Of a stretch of DNA of 64,000 bases, positions 44,255 through 56,137 are shown in pieces. Positions within the stretch are counted from its first letter, which is position 1. Each line of letters opens with the position of its first letter. This DNA is from Locusta migratoria. Lineage: Eukaryota > Arthropoda > Insecta > Orthoptera > Acrididae. The notes beneath the pieces are model-generated. The model was not told the origin of the DNA and did no database searches. It saw only the letters and a program-made list of their open reading frames with translations. The position numbers and the translations under genes were made by a program. The DNA is taken from positions 24,159,759 through 24,223,758 of the forward strand of contig CM048744.1 in the NCBI GenBank assembly GCA_026315105.1, read 5' to 3'.

Positions 44255-45390
44255 CCTCCTCTGCCGTTGTAAGCGCTGTCGAAGAAACTGATGAATTTTT
44301 CATTGAAAAGGGTGTAAAGCAATATGACTCCATATCTCGCAAACTATTTTTATCAGTCTTAGAGAAAGCTATGTTAAACCGAATTGGAAAGGAAACGGTA
44401 ATCAAATTCTTGGAAAGAGTCGTAACAACTAGATGTTCACAGATGATATTGTCCTATTTTCAAATGACATAGACGAACTTCAAACGAACTTGTATTAGTA
44501 TGCTCTGAAGTTGGGATAAAAATGAACATTGATGAGACCAATATCCTGATCAATGAGTGGTCACCTGAGGGAAGGATATCGGTTGGAAGCACACAACTAC
44601 GAAAGAGTCACAAAACATGTCTATACAGAACAACTGATAAACGTGAAAGGTGATCTAAAACCAGAAACATTACATTACAAGCTTACGGGAGACACTCTTC
44701 AGTTTTGATATCTAAAATATCGGTTGAGCTGAAGCAAATAATTTTTAATCAATGTATACCGCTAGTAATAACTTATGGCTGTGAAACATGGACATTAAAT
44801 GAGTCCAATGCTAAGAAAGCCGGCCACGGTGGCCGTGGTGACTAAGGCGCTCCAGTCACGGTCTGCACGGCCACTACGGTCGGGATTTCGAATCCCCCCT
44901 CAGGCATGGATATTTGTGCCGTCCTAGTTCGTAAGTAGTTCATAAGTAGTTTTTAACCCCGTAGTTAAGTCCCATAGACTATACAAACATTTAAACATTT
45001 TTTTGTTAAGAAACTAACAGTAAACCACAAAGGATTGAAATGGTCGATACTGGGTTACACAAAAAGAGACAGAAAGAGAGTAATCGAGATAAGGAGAATA
45101 ACATAGTCACCGACGTTATGGAAAGGCAGTGGGCTGGTTATATTGACAGATTAAAAGATGGTAGATGGTCTAGACAAGTCATAGACTGGAGCACAATTTA
45201 CCAAAAAGACCTAGAGGAAGACCACCAGACAGATGGGACAGAGACCTAAGGAAGACAACAGGACTCAGTTGGTATAGGTAAGCTCATGATCGGAAGAAAT
45301 GGAGGAACCTACTGGGATCCTTTGTTACACACCGACACAAAGAGAACCGAGTCAGAGAACTGGCTGATGATGGTGACGATGGTGGTGATG
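44255..45390 (+). mobile_element. Second RTE-type LINE, 5'-truncated, split by a SINE
   Basis: The plus strand gives FIEKGVKQYDSISRKLF (about 44296-44346), corresponding to the GVRQGDTISPKLF RT block. Then TDDIVLFSNDIDELQTNL (about 44437-44490; the usual FADD has become TDD), YGCETWTLNESNAKK (about 44775-44818) and, after the SINE, KKLTVNHKGLKWSILGYTKR and VMERQWAGYIDRLKDGRW. It ends in a GATGATGGTGACGATGGTGG simple tail near 45367-45395, typical of RTE 3' ends. Stops and frameshifts make it dead. It is a different family from the AAC-tailed element. Confidence 0.78.
44819..45006 (+). mobile_element. tRNA-derived SINE with target-site duplication, inside the RTE fragment
   Basis: Starts GCCGGCCACGGTGGCCGTGG, keeps CACGGTCTGCACGGCCACTA, GGCATGGATATTTGTGCCGT and the tail AGTTAAGTCCCATAGACTAT. 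TAAGAAA occurs at 44812-44818 and 45007-45013. The RTE coding text continues across the insertion, proving SINE arrival after the LINE. Confidence 0.9.
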
Positions 45391-46962
45391 ATTATATATG
45401 TAAGCTGTCTCGGAAACAATTTTGTGTTCAGACTGGCTTTTTGTTTCTTTTGAAGTTCACCTACATAGTTGAATTTTTCGTAAAAACACGAATTGCGTGT
45501 TTTTCGGATCACGGAAGATATGTTAGACTCGATAACGCGGTGAGTAGCTCCGTTGCCACTGGGGCACTACACTAAATGTTAGACATGGTTTTCTTCGGCT
45601 ACACCAACGAACTGATGTAGTTTTTGCATTTGTAACCAACCTATGCACTACGTAAAATCTAGGAAATTTTGGACAAAAATATTTACTGTGACAATGGACT
45701 AGGTACATTTGTAGTTATTATCGTTTAACGGTTAGAATACCTACGTAAATAGTGTTTCAAAATATTTATATAACAGTACCACTACGTAACAGAAAAAAGT
45801 TTCATATGCACGGAATATAGGTCTATGATATCAACAGCTAATGGACAGATCTGAAAATGGGTACCCCGGCTGAATTCGAACACATTTTCAGCTCAGCCCA
45901 TTCGCAGCTTATGTCATATATTCCGTGAATATGAAAGAATAACAACTGCAAGATCAGAAGTGTCGTCCGTTCTTTGTGAACAGACGCCTTATGTATATAA
46001 AGAAAAAAATTCCCGTGCAACTCTCGGTCACCCGATATTTGTTTTCTTATACGTGTATTTGGCGAAAAGAGCTTGGGAACAACAACAGACGGATCAGAGC
46101 CCCCATGGAGGCATAATGGCTGATTTTTTCGCGCGAACTGCACGCGGCTGGAAAGGTAAAAGTTACTAAGGTTAATTATGGCTTCGTTTCACTTCTGATT
46201 TTTGCTGAATATTTGTCCACGCTTCAATTTGCAGTGACGTTTTCTATTACTACGTAGCGGTTTTGTAATTCGGTTTATAAGTTTTCTACAATAATTTTCG
46301 GTTTCAATAAATTATATTTTATTTGCCTTTCTCCATATCCACGCGAGATAAACTTGTGTCAAGGAGGTTAGAATCTCTGGAGCTGCCATAACACTGAAAA
46401 AGTGACTCCAGCAAAGTGGGTACTGTGGCATTTGTTTGCGCCAAAAGCAGTGGGCATAGTGTGTGTGTGTATAGGGGATCTAGTGGTAGAAATGTACGTC
46501 ATGTATAAGTAAATCCTCCTATGTGACTGTCAGTTTATTTGCTCCGCTGGCTTCAACTAGTGCCTGTTCTCAGCATAGGTAAAACCACCTCCCTTCATTC
46601 TAACCTCCTTGGCCTTTATATAGCCTCGTATGAAAAATATCTGTGCCAGCCACACAGAGATATGTGTTAGTAGACTGGCAATGCCGTATAGAGTATCAAT
46701 GGTCTTACTGAAGTCTCGCCGCCATATTTCTGCACTACAAACGTGTGAGCAGTCGTGTGTCTAATTACAGAAAACAGTAGTTAAGATAAAGATGAACCGA
46801 CGTAACGACGCCGTCTTTACAGTTTTGAAGTAACGTTCAATTAGTGTGTGGTATGTCGCTGTAAGTTTTCGTACAGCAAATGGAATATACATAAAGCAGT
46901 GAGTTGTTTGCTTTTTGTTTTCATTTGTTATCAATTTCATACAACTTCGGCTTTTCTTGCAG
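45391..46962. other. Unassigned AT-rich spacer
   Basis: A 101-codon minus frame at 45838-46143 and short frames elsewhere have no known domain. A short (GT)n lies near 46459-46470. Confidence 0.4.
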
Positions 46963-47146
46963 TTCAAATGTTTGTACAGCTTATGGGACTTAACTACGGG
47001 GTCATCAGTCCCTAAACTTACAAACTACTTATGAACTACTTACAAACTAGGACGGCACAAATATCCATGCCCGAGGGGGGATACGAACCCCCGACCGTAG
47101 TGGCCGTGTAGACCGTGACTGGAGCGCCTCAGTCCCCTCGGCCGGC
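46963..47146 (-). mobile_element. tRNA-derived SINE, minus strand, with target-site duplication
   Basis: The minus strand carries the B-box region GGTTCGTATCC, GGCATGGATATTTGTGCCGT, a duplicated AAGTAGTT-type stretch in the body, and GACTGATGACCCCGTAGTTA. TTTCTTGCAG flanks it at 46953-46962 and 47147-47156. A few bases of the head (the CCACCGCG segment) are deleted. Confidence 0.88.
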
Positions 47147-47156
47147 TTTCTTGCAG

Positions 47157-47571
47157 TAGTATGGTCTTTATGAAAGTGCTATTTGTCGTGGATAACACGC
47201 ATCTTTAATCTTTTGAGTGTTCTTACGAAATTTACAATGTTCTTTGACGTACACATTAATGAGTCAAGTTATTTGTTGTTTTTATTGATCAGTTTAGATT
47301 AACTTCGAGTTTTCTTCTAATACTATGACCGATACACTGCTCTAGTGGTCATGGATCACTTACATCTGAACTATTCTGAGGCCCGTTCTTACAATGTCCA
47401 GTAAATTGTTTGCAAGAACTTTTATGGGAACTTTACCGACAGTTTCATTTTACAATGTCCAGTTAAGAGACATCTGGCCGTAAACTATTCGTTAACCCGC
47501 AATTACCTTTACCGAAACATTTTCTTTCAGTATAGTCTTAACGGAGACATATTTTAAGATTAAAGTGACAA
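47157..47571. other. Unassigned AT-rich spacer
   Basis: No gene or repeat seen. Confidence 0.4.
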
Positions 47572-48030
47572 ATGGCAAATAATAATTACATTCAGTTCTG
47601 TAGAAGTGACTCTGAAAATAGCGATAATGGTCAAATTACGTTACACAGGAGGAGAGTTAAAGTAACGCTAACAAGAACAAACTATTTGGAAACGATGGAA
47701 AATCAAGAATTTTTCAGGAGACTCCGCCTGACAAAATCAACAGTTTATATACTTCATGGTCTTATATGTGATCAAATTTTACATAAAACACAAAGGACAA
47801 TTGTTCTTCTATAATAATTGTTCTTTACGACGCTTCTAAATTACCCCTTAAAATATTAAAGAATACTCGATAAAACAAAAGACAATGAATTGCATTTACA
47901 TTTCAGGATTCCTGCTGTGTCTCCTATGAATCAACCACTTCTCACATTGCGATTTTACGCTCTAGGAACCATGCTAATTGCACTTGGTTATTCCATAGGT
48001 GTTAGCACAGCCATCTCTTCTCATAACTGT
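47572..48030 (+). pseudogene. PIF/Harbinger transposase N-terminal fragment (HARBI1-like)
   Basis: The ATG at 47572 opens 80 codons including NQEFFRRLRLTKSTVYILHG and ICDQILHKTQRTI, the helical N-terminal block of Harbinger transposases. About 95 bp later, after a TTTACATTTCAG that looks like a splice acceptor (47894-47905), the text resumes as IPAVSPMNQPLLTLRFYALG and TMLIALGYSIGVSTAI. That is the following family block, including the expected LRFYATGT-like motif. The interruption could be an intron or decay. Nothing of the DDE catalytic core follows, so the gene is truncated. No MADF/Myb partner gene was seen. Confidence 0.75.
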
Positions 48031-51000
48031 GAACACACATATTGCTATAACAGAAGAGTGTTTGATTTTTGTACTTGCATAAATTTTATTAAAACAATTA
48101 AATGCAGCAGTAAGTTATTACAAAAAAAATTATTCTTCATTTATAAAATTATTGCCCTTTTTACCAAATTTATTTTCATATTCAGTAAAGGTTAAAAACA
48201 GTTTTCTCCGTATAAAAGGTGAAATATGGCGTTTTGATGTATTCTACTGAAAAAAGCTGATTCAATTCATCACAACGAAAGTCGCAGCAAAATGTTCTAC
48301 TACATCTTGATAATTTTACTTCCCGTCCCGGCGGCCTTGCGTGTTATGTTGGCAATATCAACAATATGGTAGATAAGCTTTGCATTGACTGGTTCTTGTA
48401 CGTACCGTTGTCCGCTCAGTAAATGTAGTTGCCCTCGAAAAACGAAAATTTCATGACAATATATGTGTATGTCACGAGATTGGCTAAAGACAACGTCACA
48501 TTAATGACGGTATTCAGCATCTGTTGCCAACGTTATCACACGAGGCCGCCGGGCCATGAAGTGGAATTTAACCCTTTGACGCGTTCTGCGGGTGAGTTAT
48601 TGCCATCTGCTGCCACGAACAGTTACTACTGACACGTCACCTAAAATGAAACAGTGGCAAAGGGAGGTAAAAATATATCTGATATGAAATTACCTACAGG
48701 AAAATGGCTTCCTATAAGCAATGCTAGTAAAAAAGCTGACATATGAAGACAACAATATGAAATAACTGACTAAAATAAGTTAAACTGTGACAATAAATTA
48801 ATCTACGGCATCTGCATCATATTGGTTATCCAGGCCAAAAGCGGTAGTACTCATTAAGCACAGTAGCGTTTCTGTATTCTTGTCATGCTTTGTGGCTGGT
48901 CTACTACCCCGTCCTGTTGAGAAAAATTCTTTCTTTTCATCCCTAGTTCCTTTTTAACCTTTTTTCATCATCTTTCCGTAATTTTCCCTTGAATTTTTAC
49001 AGATCTTTTGGTCCCATTCAGAGCTTCAAACAGTTCACCGACTTCGCCACATATTTCGCTTTTCTGTTCCCATATTACAGAATAGGTTTTCTTATTTTCA
49101 ATGACATATCACGCTTCTCTATAATTTTAAGTAGCCTGCATATCCTCTGTTTACTATTCGTCACAGCGTACGAGATGAATTTCCTTCACAAAAACTTTCA
49201 AAACATTGAAAACGACCGGAAACGATATTTGATTGTCAAACACATGTTTACCAATGGCTTCAAATGCAGTACTGATTTGTTAACTATAACTAAAACTTAA
49301 TCATTAGATCGTAGGAACCAAAGCGAATTTACTCTGTACGTAAAATTTACTGTCGCTTAATTCTTACTCTGAATTTGTCGAAGATTTTAAGAACGAACCT
49401 GGGTGTTTTTACGATAATTACGGTCTGTTTCAACTATATGTAACCTTTTCTTCTCTTAAAACGATTTTACGATAAATGTATTGAATTCGTCTACTACAGA
49501 AGAATTAGCTCAAATGTAAAGCATGTTTAAACCAACTAGTAAATCTTACAACATCATTTCGTGTTAGAATATCATTAGTAACACATGGAAATTTTTCGAC
49601 GGGCGGTGATGGAAGATGGCGGCGTGAGGGTTCAGTCACAGAGGAGAGTTTGCCAGTCTAGTAATGTATGTCTCTGGAACCGCAGTGTATGTTTTATCTT
49701 TGAGTCACCAGTTAGTCATTGCTCGTCGGATTCATACGTTCTGTTGAAAGAGCAGGCAGCAGTGGGGGACTGTGATTCTAGGTCGATGTGTTATGTGGAA
49801 GAACTTGATGGAAATATCTATCGTTATGGAAGAGGAATGGCGTTTATGTATTGGTACTTTGTAAACGGAGAACGGTGACCAGACGAGGTAAGCGCGCATG
49901 CGCCGCCATTGTAGCTGCTCTATTGTAGAGGAGAGTCTGTGGCGAGCTTTTATAATCAGAAACAAGGCTAGACCAATTTTAACGAATCTTTTTAATAAAA
50001 TATTGTGTGTGTTAACGATAGAGGTCTTTTGTAAATTTCGTGGAAGTTGTCCACCAACAACATTGAGTCCCATTGCAGACTTTTCATAACTCCCTTTTGC
50101 CACATTACCTAAAGAAAATGAAAATGTGTGTCGGACTAAATGATTCACCGTCAGAGAGTTAGATTCTTCCAGAAGTTTATTCAACCTCATTTGCTCATGT
50201 TCGATTCCGCGTTATCACAGTATTCAGTGCCAGAGAAGATTCTATTTAGATTAATATAAGATTCCATTTAGATTCTATTTAGATTAAAATATGTTTGGCT
50301 GCTGCTGCTGCTGTTGCTGCTGTGCTGAAACACTTTCGAGAGGAAGGGTGTTAATCATTATAGAGGTAACTGCAAAGCCAGGGCAGTAAAATTCGGCAAA
50401 AATGTATATCAATATCTGTGACGAAAAGTTAATTTAAGAAAAACGCATATCGTTGTCTGTGACGCGAAAGTAATTTAATCGTGACTTAAAAGAATTGCTT
50501 CTTGTGCAGATCGGAAGTTTCATTAACTTAAAGTCACGGGGCTGTTTCATTCTGACTCCGACTGTTGCGCACGCTAAAGCCTTACCTTACGATCATCTTA
50601 GCAAAGTTCATTCAAAATAGTAAGTGAAACAGTTTGAAAGAGAAACCTTTGACGTTGCTTAGCCACAGTGGATCATACCCATCGCTCACAATTTACTCGG
50701 CACATACTTGTACCTCTGTCAACGAAATCTTTTCAGAGAAAAATAATAGTTATCAGCACTCCTTATGCAGCTTTGTAGGTGTAATTCTGTTCAGCCTCAA
50801 TTTTCAAATCCTGTACCATTTATGAATTCTCTGTTGGTCCTTATGCCCATCGATACAATCTTCTGATGTTACTACATTTCTACATGTAACCCCATCATTT
50901 CAGAAAAGTAAGGGGTTGTGAGACTGTGTTCCTTTTTTATGAAACTGGCATACATTGTTAACTGGACCACGGCAGGTACACTTGACAGTAAAAAAAGTGG

Positions 51001-52225
51001 GTCACCCCTGAATTCCTAAGTGTAGACCGCACCTGACGCTATGCAACCATCATTGCACAGCTGCGTCGCAGGTCGTCAAATCATTGCACCGTACAGTTAT
51101 TACTTACCCACAATAGGTACTAAGTAAGTCGCCTATTTCTCTTTATGGCATTCAGTCAAGGTACAAACCAATACTTTCGTACAACAAATATTAGAATAAA
51201 CGTCATTAGAGATAATACAGTAACACTTGTAAATTAAATTTAGTTGCAATAAGTGAAAATTCAGATACGTTATCACACTTGTTTAGTGTCATGATATGTT
51301 TTTGTTCAGGATATGAATCTGAACGCACTGTTAAGCAAAAAACAGTTTAAAGGCCTGATCGAGATGCGATTACAGGTCACGCACTTTTTCGTGGCCCCTC
51401 TCTGATCAACGGAAGTCGGCTGAGCTCGTGTGTCAACGGAATGCTCTCTACCAACCTTACCTCGTAACAGCATTGTACACCGTAGACCTCGTCAATGTAT
51501 TGTTGATTTGTGCCTCGTATTGATTATTGTCGTCCACTTTGTTATTTGCTAAAATACGTCCACATACCCCGACGACTTATTTTATAAGAAAGAAGGTTGA
51601 CGTTGAAAGTGGTGTGAAGAATGTTAATTCTGATTTTTATTCTGTTACGACAGTAAAAAGAGGCAGAGAGCGTTGTTACACCCGCTTAATAAGTCCCTTT
51701 CAAATATTAACATTTCATAGATATGCGTTCCACTTTTCTATTACTCAAACATTAAAATGATACTTAATTTCGTGTTCCATCTGTAACGCCTTAACCCCTT
51801 ACATGTTGTTTGTTTTAAATCCTGTAATCTATACGCCGTAAGCTGCTGTCACTGGGGGAAAGAGGCGGGGCTTGTTCTAACAGCCAATCCGCTATGAGCT
51901 GAATGCAATCTTCAGCTACCAACATTCTCCGCTAAGGGGCCACGTTTAAGTGCGCGAGATCTCTAGGCATAAATAGACGTAAAACACTGACGTTTTCATT
52001 AGTTTCTTAGACCGATGTCTGAACTCAGAAATAAATGATAATCTTAGCACTGCACCAGGAGTTACATGAAACTCCTATTGTTGCTGAGAGGTAACCGCTG
52101 AAAATACGTAATATAATGCAATTCACAGATGTCATACATCATAAAGTTGTGGAATAGAATACAGTGTATTGCTGATTTGTTAACTAAGCACAATCAGATG
52201 TAACATATCAAATATGTTCACAAAT
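48031..52225. other. Long AT-rich region without recognised genes
   Basis: Frames at 48989-49300 (103 codons), 49585-49878 (97 codons) and minus 49732-50190 (152 codons) show no domain I can name. The 49585 frame runs through GC-balanced sequence and is the least random-looking. A (GCT)n-like tract lies at 50298-50326. No SINE or LINE was noted here. Confidence 0.35.
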
Positions 52226-52700
52226 AGCGTTATACTGGTACCTGAAACGACGATACAATTAATTTTTCCCCGGCAGGGACTCGAACCCAGCATCATTTGC
52301 TATTGTATAATAGGAAGGAATACTGCTGCTATATTTATTGTTTTTTCCGGGCACTCCAACCCTGCACATACCGTCACTCTTGTCCTGACACCATGAGGCG
52401 TCAACTATCACATTGTCGTTCACCAGTAGATAGGATCACACCGTTCGTAGAGACGTGGAAGGGGTTTGGTATTTTGCGAAAACTTTGTTTAATTTAGTAG
52501 CGCATGGACATGTGCAATTTTGATTTGAAACAAGGCAAAGTCCTGCGTTCTTTATTGGAGTTACTGGAGGTATAGATGATATTTTGTGGCCGTTAAAAAC
52601 TGTTACCCCAGCGGGAATCGGACCCATACCTTAGCTTTTACAAGTTAACCTCATCCCGGCCTCCAGCGAATTACAGATGCGTTAGCATAATGTTTTATAA
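52226..52700 (-). repeat. Two tRNA-like SINE scraps, minus strand
   Basis: On the minus strand GGGTTCGAGTCCCTGCCGGG (about 52272-52291) and GGGTCCGATTCCCGCTGGGG (about 52605-52624) are B-box-type words each followed by pyrimidine- or T-rich sequence. They resemble the second, CTAGCGCAGTGG-headed SINE family more than the main one. Boundaries and the relation between the two are uncertain. Confidence 0.4.
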
Positions 52701-52904
52701 TAATGAAGTACTCATTAGACAGTACGACCAGTCAAAGAGCTCAGAGGTGTCTGACTAAGCAAGACATTCTGGTCGCACAGGATGGCTACATAGTGTGAGG
52801 CGCATTATCGCGAATTTTGCATGATATTACACTACGTTTTAGTATGTACATTACGATTTGGTATGGAATTCTGTAATAAGCTTATTTAACTATAATAATA
52901 ATTT

Positions 52905-52985
52905 CAAGTGGCTCATTGGCCTGGAGCAAGTCTTTCAATTGGACGCCACTTCGGCGACTTGCGTGTCCCTATGAGCTCATTATAA
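52905..52985 (-). mobile_element. Fragment of a third SINE or SINE-like repeat
   Basis: GCTCATTGGCCTGGAGCAAG and CGCCACTTCGGCGACTTGCG match, from memory, the 3' portion of a tRNA-derived SINE widespread in arthropod genomes. The head with its B box is missing here. Confidence 0.5.
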
Positions 52986-53244
52986 TAAAGATTGTTGTGT
53001 AGCTGTTGCTACAATAACTTTAATATTAGGCGTTTTTATTGTTATGAAGAACGTGGATTATGCGTTAAAAATTGAAATTCGGAAAGTAACTTCGTTTTGA
53101 CATTTATTCAACACGTTCAGGAACACAAACAGATCGTCGATGAAGGAGGTTTCTGTGATTTACTAGTATGGTCAGTGACAAGGTATCCGATAACTGGCAA
53201 GTGTGTCGAGCAATTATTCTTCACTGTGTGATTTCCTTCAATAG

Positions 53245-53494
53245 TCATACTGAGGTTACAAAACAGCAATGTGGATTATGATACAATGTCGCATCGAAAA
53301 TGCGATTACATGCGAAGCATAATATCCAACTGGGAAGGATGGGGGAGAACTTCAGTCTCTACCATTTCAAAGCTCCGATACCGGTATATGTCGTAATAGA
53401 TGTCCATTTTAATGGCGACAATAGTGCTTTCACGGTAAGGTTCAGTTGTCCATTATGTCCACGTGCTTTTCGAGAGTCAACGACAGAGAAATAA
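53245..53494 (+). pseudogene. Zinc-finger-like short frame, unknown origin
   Basis: A 64-codon frame (53300-53494) ends with VRFSCPLCPRAFRESTTEK, whose CPLC and F spacing look like the first half of a C2H2 finger. Just upstream TGTGGATTATGA...CGATTACATGCGAAGCAT would encode a finger-like Cys/His pattern, broken by a TGA. No second histidine pair follows the CPLC. It could be a decayed finger exon or a transposon DNA-binding domain; chance is also possible. Confidence 0.25.
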
Positions 53495-53965
53495 TGAAAG
53501 TGATTAAAAAAATCTGACAAGCACAAAACTGTGAAAAGAAGCACGGAGATGCAGATAAATATTTCATGGGAGGGGTAGCAGGAGGGAGGGCGGGATTTAG
53601 GAATGAACAAGAGTGCAGAACTGGAAAATAAGAGTGAAATGCTTGCAAAGTACTCCTTACTTATATATCACAGTTTGTTTTAGGGCCGAGAGAAAAGGAA
53701 CGAATGTTTTACTGAACGAAGGATGGATTATCGGAGATATAAAAGAACACTGCTTCATAGAGAGGACCCATGGACAGTAAAGAAAGCAAACATTAAAAGA
53801 GACAGTATTGTTTTAACGGAAATCACATTTTTTTTACAATTTTTTGGGGTAACAGACCAAAAGGGCAACTGAGGTTATAATGTAAGGGAGATGACAGAGA
53901 GAAATGAGGAAAAATTAACAACGTAGAAATACAAGACAAATGATTTTCATATTTTGTTAAATGTA
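53495..53965. other. Unassigned spacer
   Basis: AT-rich, with a purine-rich stretch at about 53560-53610. No gene seen. Confidence 0.4.
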
Positions 53966-54157
53966 TCAAATGTTTGTATAGCTTATGGGACTTAACTACG
54001 GGGTCAGCAGTCCCTAAACTTACAAACTGCTTATGAACTAACTAAGACTAAGGACGGCACAAATATCCATGCCCGAGGGGGGATTCGAACTCCCGACCGT
54101 AGTGGCGATGCAGACCGTGCCTGGAGTGCCTCAGTCCTCTCGGCCACCGCAGCTGGC
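53966..54157 (-). mobile_element. tRNA-derived SINE, minus strand
   Basis: In minus orientation it has GGTGGCCGAGAGGACTGAGG, the B box GTTCGAATCC, GGCATGGATATTTGTGCCGT and GACTGCTGACCCCGTAGTTA. It is the GCCGGCC-type variant with a mutated first base block. No convincing target-site duplication was found. Confidence 0.88.
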
Positions 54158-54528
54158 CAGCTGTAGCGTGAATCGCCTCCTCATTGCTCTTGTGAAGGCC
54201 GATGCAGATACTTCAGAATAGTTGTAGTTGCTACGTGGAATTCATCACCCTTGTCTGTAATCATATATGTGATAAGTAAATGACACACCAACGTTCAATT
54301 TTCAGATATTTTAATTGGAATACCACCAGTAAGTGATTCTTGAAAGGTTCTTCTATATACATTATTTCGAAAGAACAGACACCACATAAATATACACAAT
54401 TAAGGAGAAGACGAGAACGACTCCAGCCTTCAGAGCAAATTCACACTACGCCTGCCACGAGCAGTGAGTGCAAATTGGAAACGGAAACTACGTGAGCAGT
54501 GTGAGGAAGTTTGAGTCTTATGGGTGAC

Positions 54529-54546
54529 GGGGGGGGGGGGGGGGGG
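54529..54546. repeat. Poly-G run (18 G)
   Basis: An uninterrupted G tract that begins a purine-rich segment. Such runs are prone to assembly and length error. Confidence 0.95.
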
Positions 54547-54586
54547 AGAGAGGAGTGGTAGTCCGCGCACCTGTGATGATCGTTGT

Positions 54587-54740
54587 TTTCCCGCTAGCGC
54601 AGTGGTTACCGTAACTGCTCAAAGAACGGTAGGAACTGGACCCGAATTCCGGCTGGGCACAACTGTTCAACATCCCCAATGCGTGCACTCAGTGGCCACA
54701 AGCAGCTTGTGTCGGATTATTTCTTTTAATCTAGATTCTT
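54587..54740 (+). mobile_element. Second tRNA-derived SINE family, fragment
   Basis: CTAGCGCAGTGGTTACCGTA (A-box region) and GGACCCGAATTCCGGCTGGG (B-box region, degraded) are spaced as in a tRNA-like head and are followed by CACAACTGTTCAACATCCCC. The head differs from the main family. Confidence 0.6.
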
Positions 54741-55232
54741 CTCTGTCATTCCAGGAAGCAGTACAACTATCACCAGACATGATCCATCGTGTTGTCATTT
54801 CACTACCATAGTCGTACCAGGAAGATCATTTGTCTACAGGCAATGTCTTTCTCGAGTTGTTGAACACCTTAGGAGAACATCTTGTGCACACATTATGCAT
54901 GGCTTAATTACTTCTCCTACGACGTGAGGCCGAGCATTGATGTATTTATAGTGAGGGAGACGAATGGAATGTTGCTCAGATATATAAATAAAATGAAAGT
55001 AATCTACTTAGATACAGATCTATTGTATTGATATCGACATGTAGCAGGATGTTTGAACAAATACCTTTTCCAGCGTTATGAAATATCTAGAAAAATTAAC
55101 ATCAAACCGGCAAAGGTTTCTAAATCTTTACTCTTGTGAGACTTTGGCGATACTATATTTTCATGATCTACTGAGTACTCTCAAACTAATTTCATATTTA
55201 TAGAGTGCCAAAATGATTTTTGGTATCTTCAA
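54741..55232. other. Unassigned AT-rich spacer
   Basis: No gene or repeat recognised. Confidence 0.4.
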
Positions 55233-55375
55233 CGCCGAAATGGAGTGGCCAAGCGCATTGAGGCGCTATGCTCCGATGCGTGAGGCCGCTCCTCATGGGG
55301 GTTTCTAATCCCCCCTCGGGCATGGATGTTTGTGTCGTCTTTTGTATAAGGTAGTTCATAAGTAGTTTGTAACTT
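55233..55375 (+). mobile_element. SINE, 3'-truncated
   Basis: GAGTGGCCAAGCGCATTGAG (A-box region), a B-box relic GGTTTCTAATCCCCCCTCGG and GGCATGGATGTTTGTGTCGT are followed by GTAGTTCATAAGTAGTTTGT, then unrelated sequence. The GACTGATGACC tail is absent. Confidence 0.8.
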
Positions 55376-55779
55376 TTTTTAACTAAAAAAAAATTAAAAA
55401 TCAACTTCAGCCATAATCAGCTTCGAACCATATCGCTTTCCTAAGTTGTGCGACTGGATTCGTGATTGACCTATCTGCAAGGTAATAGTTTGCAGTAACA
55501 GACGAGGAGGCATCTAGTAAAAAGGATGTGGCGAGTGTAATTCTTCCAGCAAAGAGAAGTAGACTTCTCCTGATTCGAATATATATTCTAAATATTTAAT
55601 GATCAATCAGAATATTGTTCTTAGATTTGAGGCAGTTAATGCTACCCACTACTAAACTCAGAAAAGCAAAGTCAATTGCGAAATCAATTTGAATTTGTAT
55701 CTTCACGGCGCAAATATGCATTTGGATCTGAACATAAGTACTCAGAGTTTCGTCAGAATTCTAGATATCGATAAGCAAA

Positions 55780-56067
55780 ACAAATTTGTAGGTTTACATA
55801 TAACGAAATTCCTGGGGGTGCAATTAAAAGGAATGTTACCTGTGAATAACACATGTTTTGGCGAAGGTGAAGCAAACGGTCTGTTGTTGACACTACCATT
55901 AGGAGATTTACACGTCTCCTAAGGAGACAGCCTACCGTACAATTGTTCCCCCTCTTATGCAGTACTGCTGAGTAGTGTGCGATTATTACCTGATGGAATA
56001 CAGGGAGGACGTCGAGAAAGTTGAAAGAATATCTCAGCTTATAACTCGCACATACGCTATTTGGCAC
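55780..56067 (+). mobile_element. CR1/L2-type LINE scrap
   Basis: KFLGVQLKG near 55807-55830 and, in another frame, SPKETAYRTIVPPLMQYC then YREDVEKVERI (about 55913-56030) match the C-terminal RT region of CR1/L2 LINEs. Stops and a frameshift show strong decay. Confidence 0.6.
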
Positions 56068-56072
56068 TTGTG

Positions 56073-56095
56073 TTTATTATTATTATTATTATTAT

Positions 56096-56136
<41 letters not shown>

Positions 56137-56137
56137 T
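56073..56137. repeat. Compound (TTA)n(GTA)n microsatellite
   Basis: TTA units run to about 56096, then switch directly to GTA/TAG units to about 56137. Confidence 0.97.

Noticed and set aside
49585..50190. Host gene in the 97-codon plus and 152-codon minus frames
   Set aside because: The frames overlap on opposite strands, have no recognised domain and no splice or polyadenylation context that I can defend.
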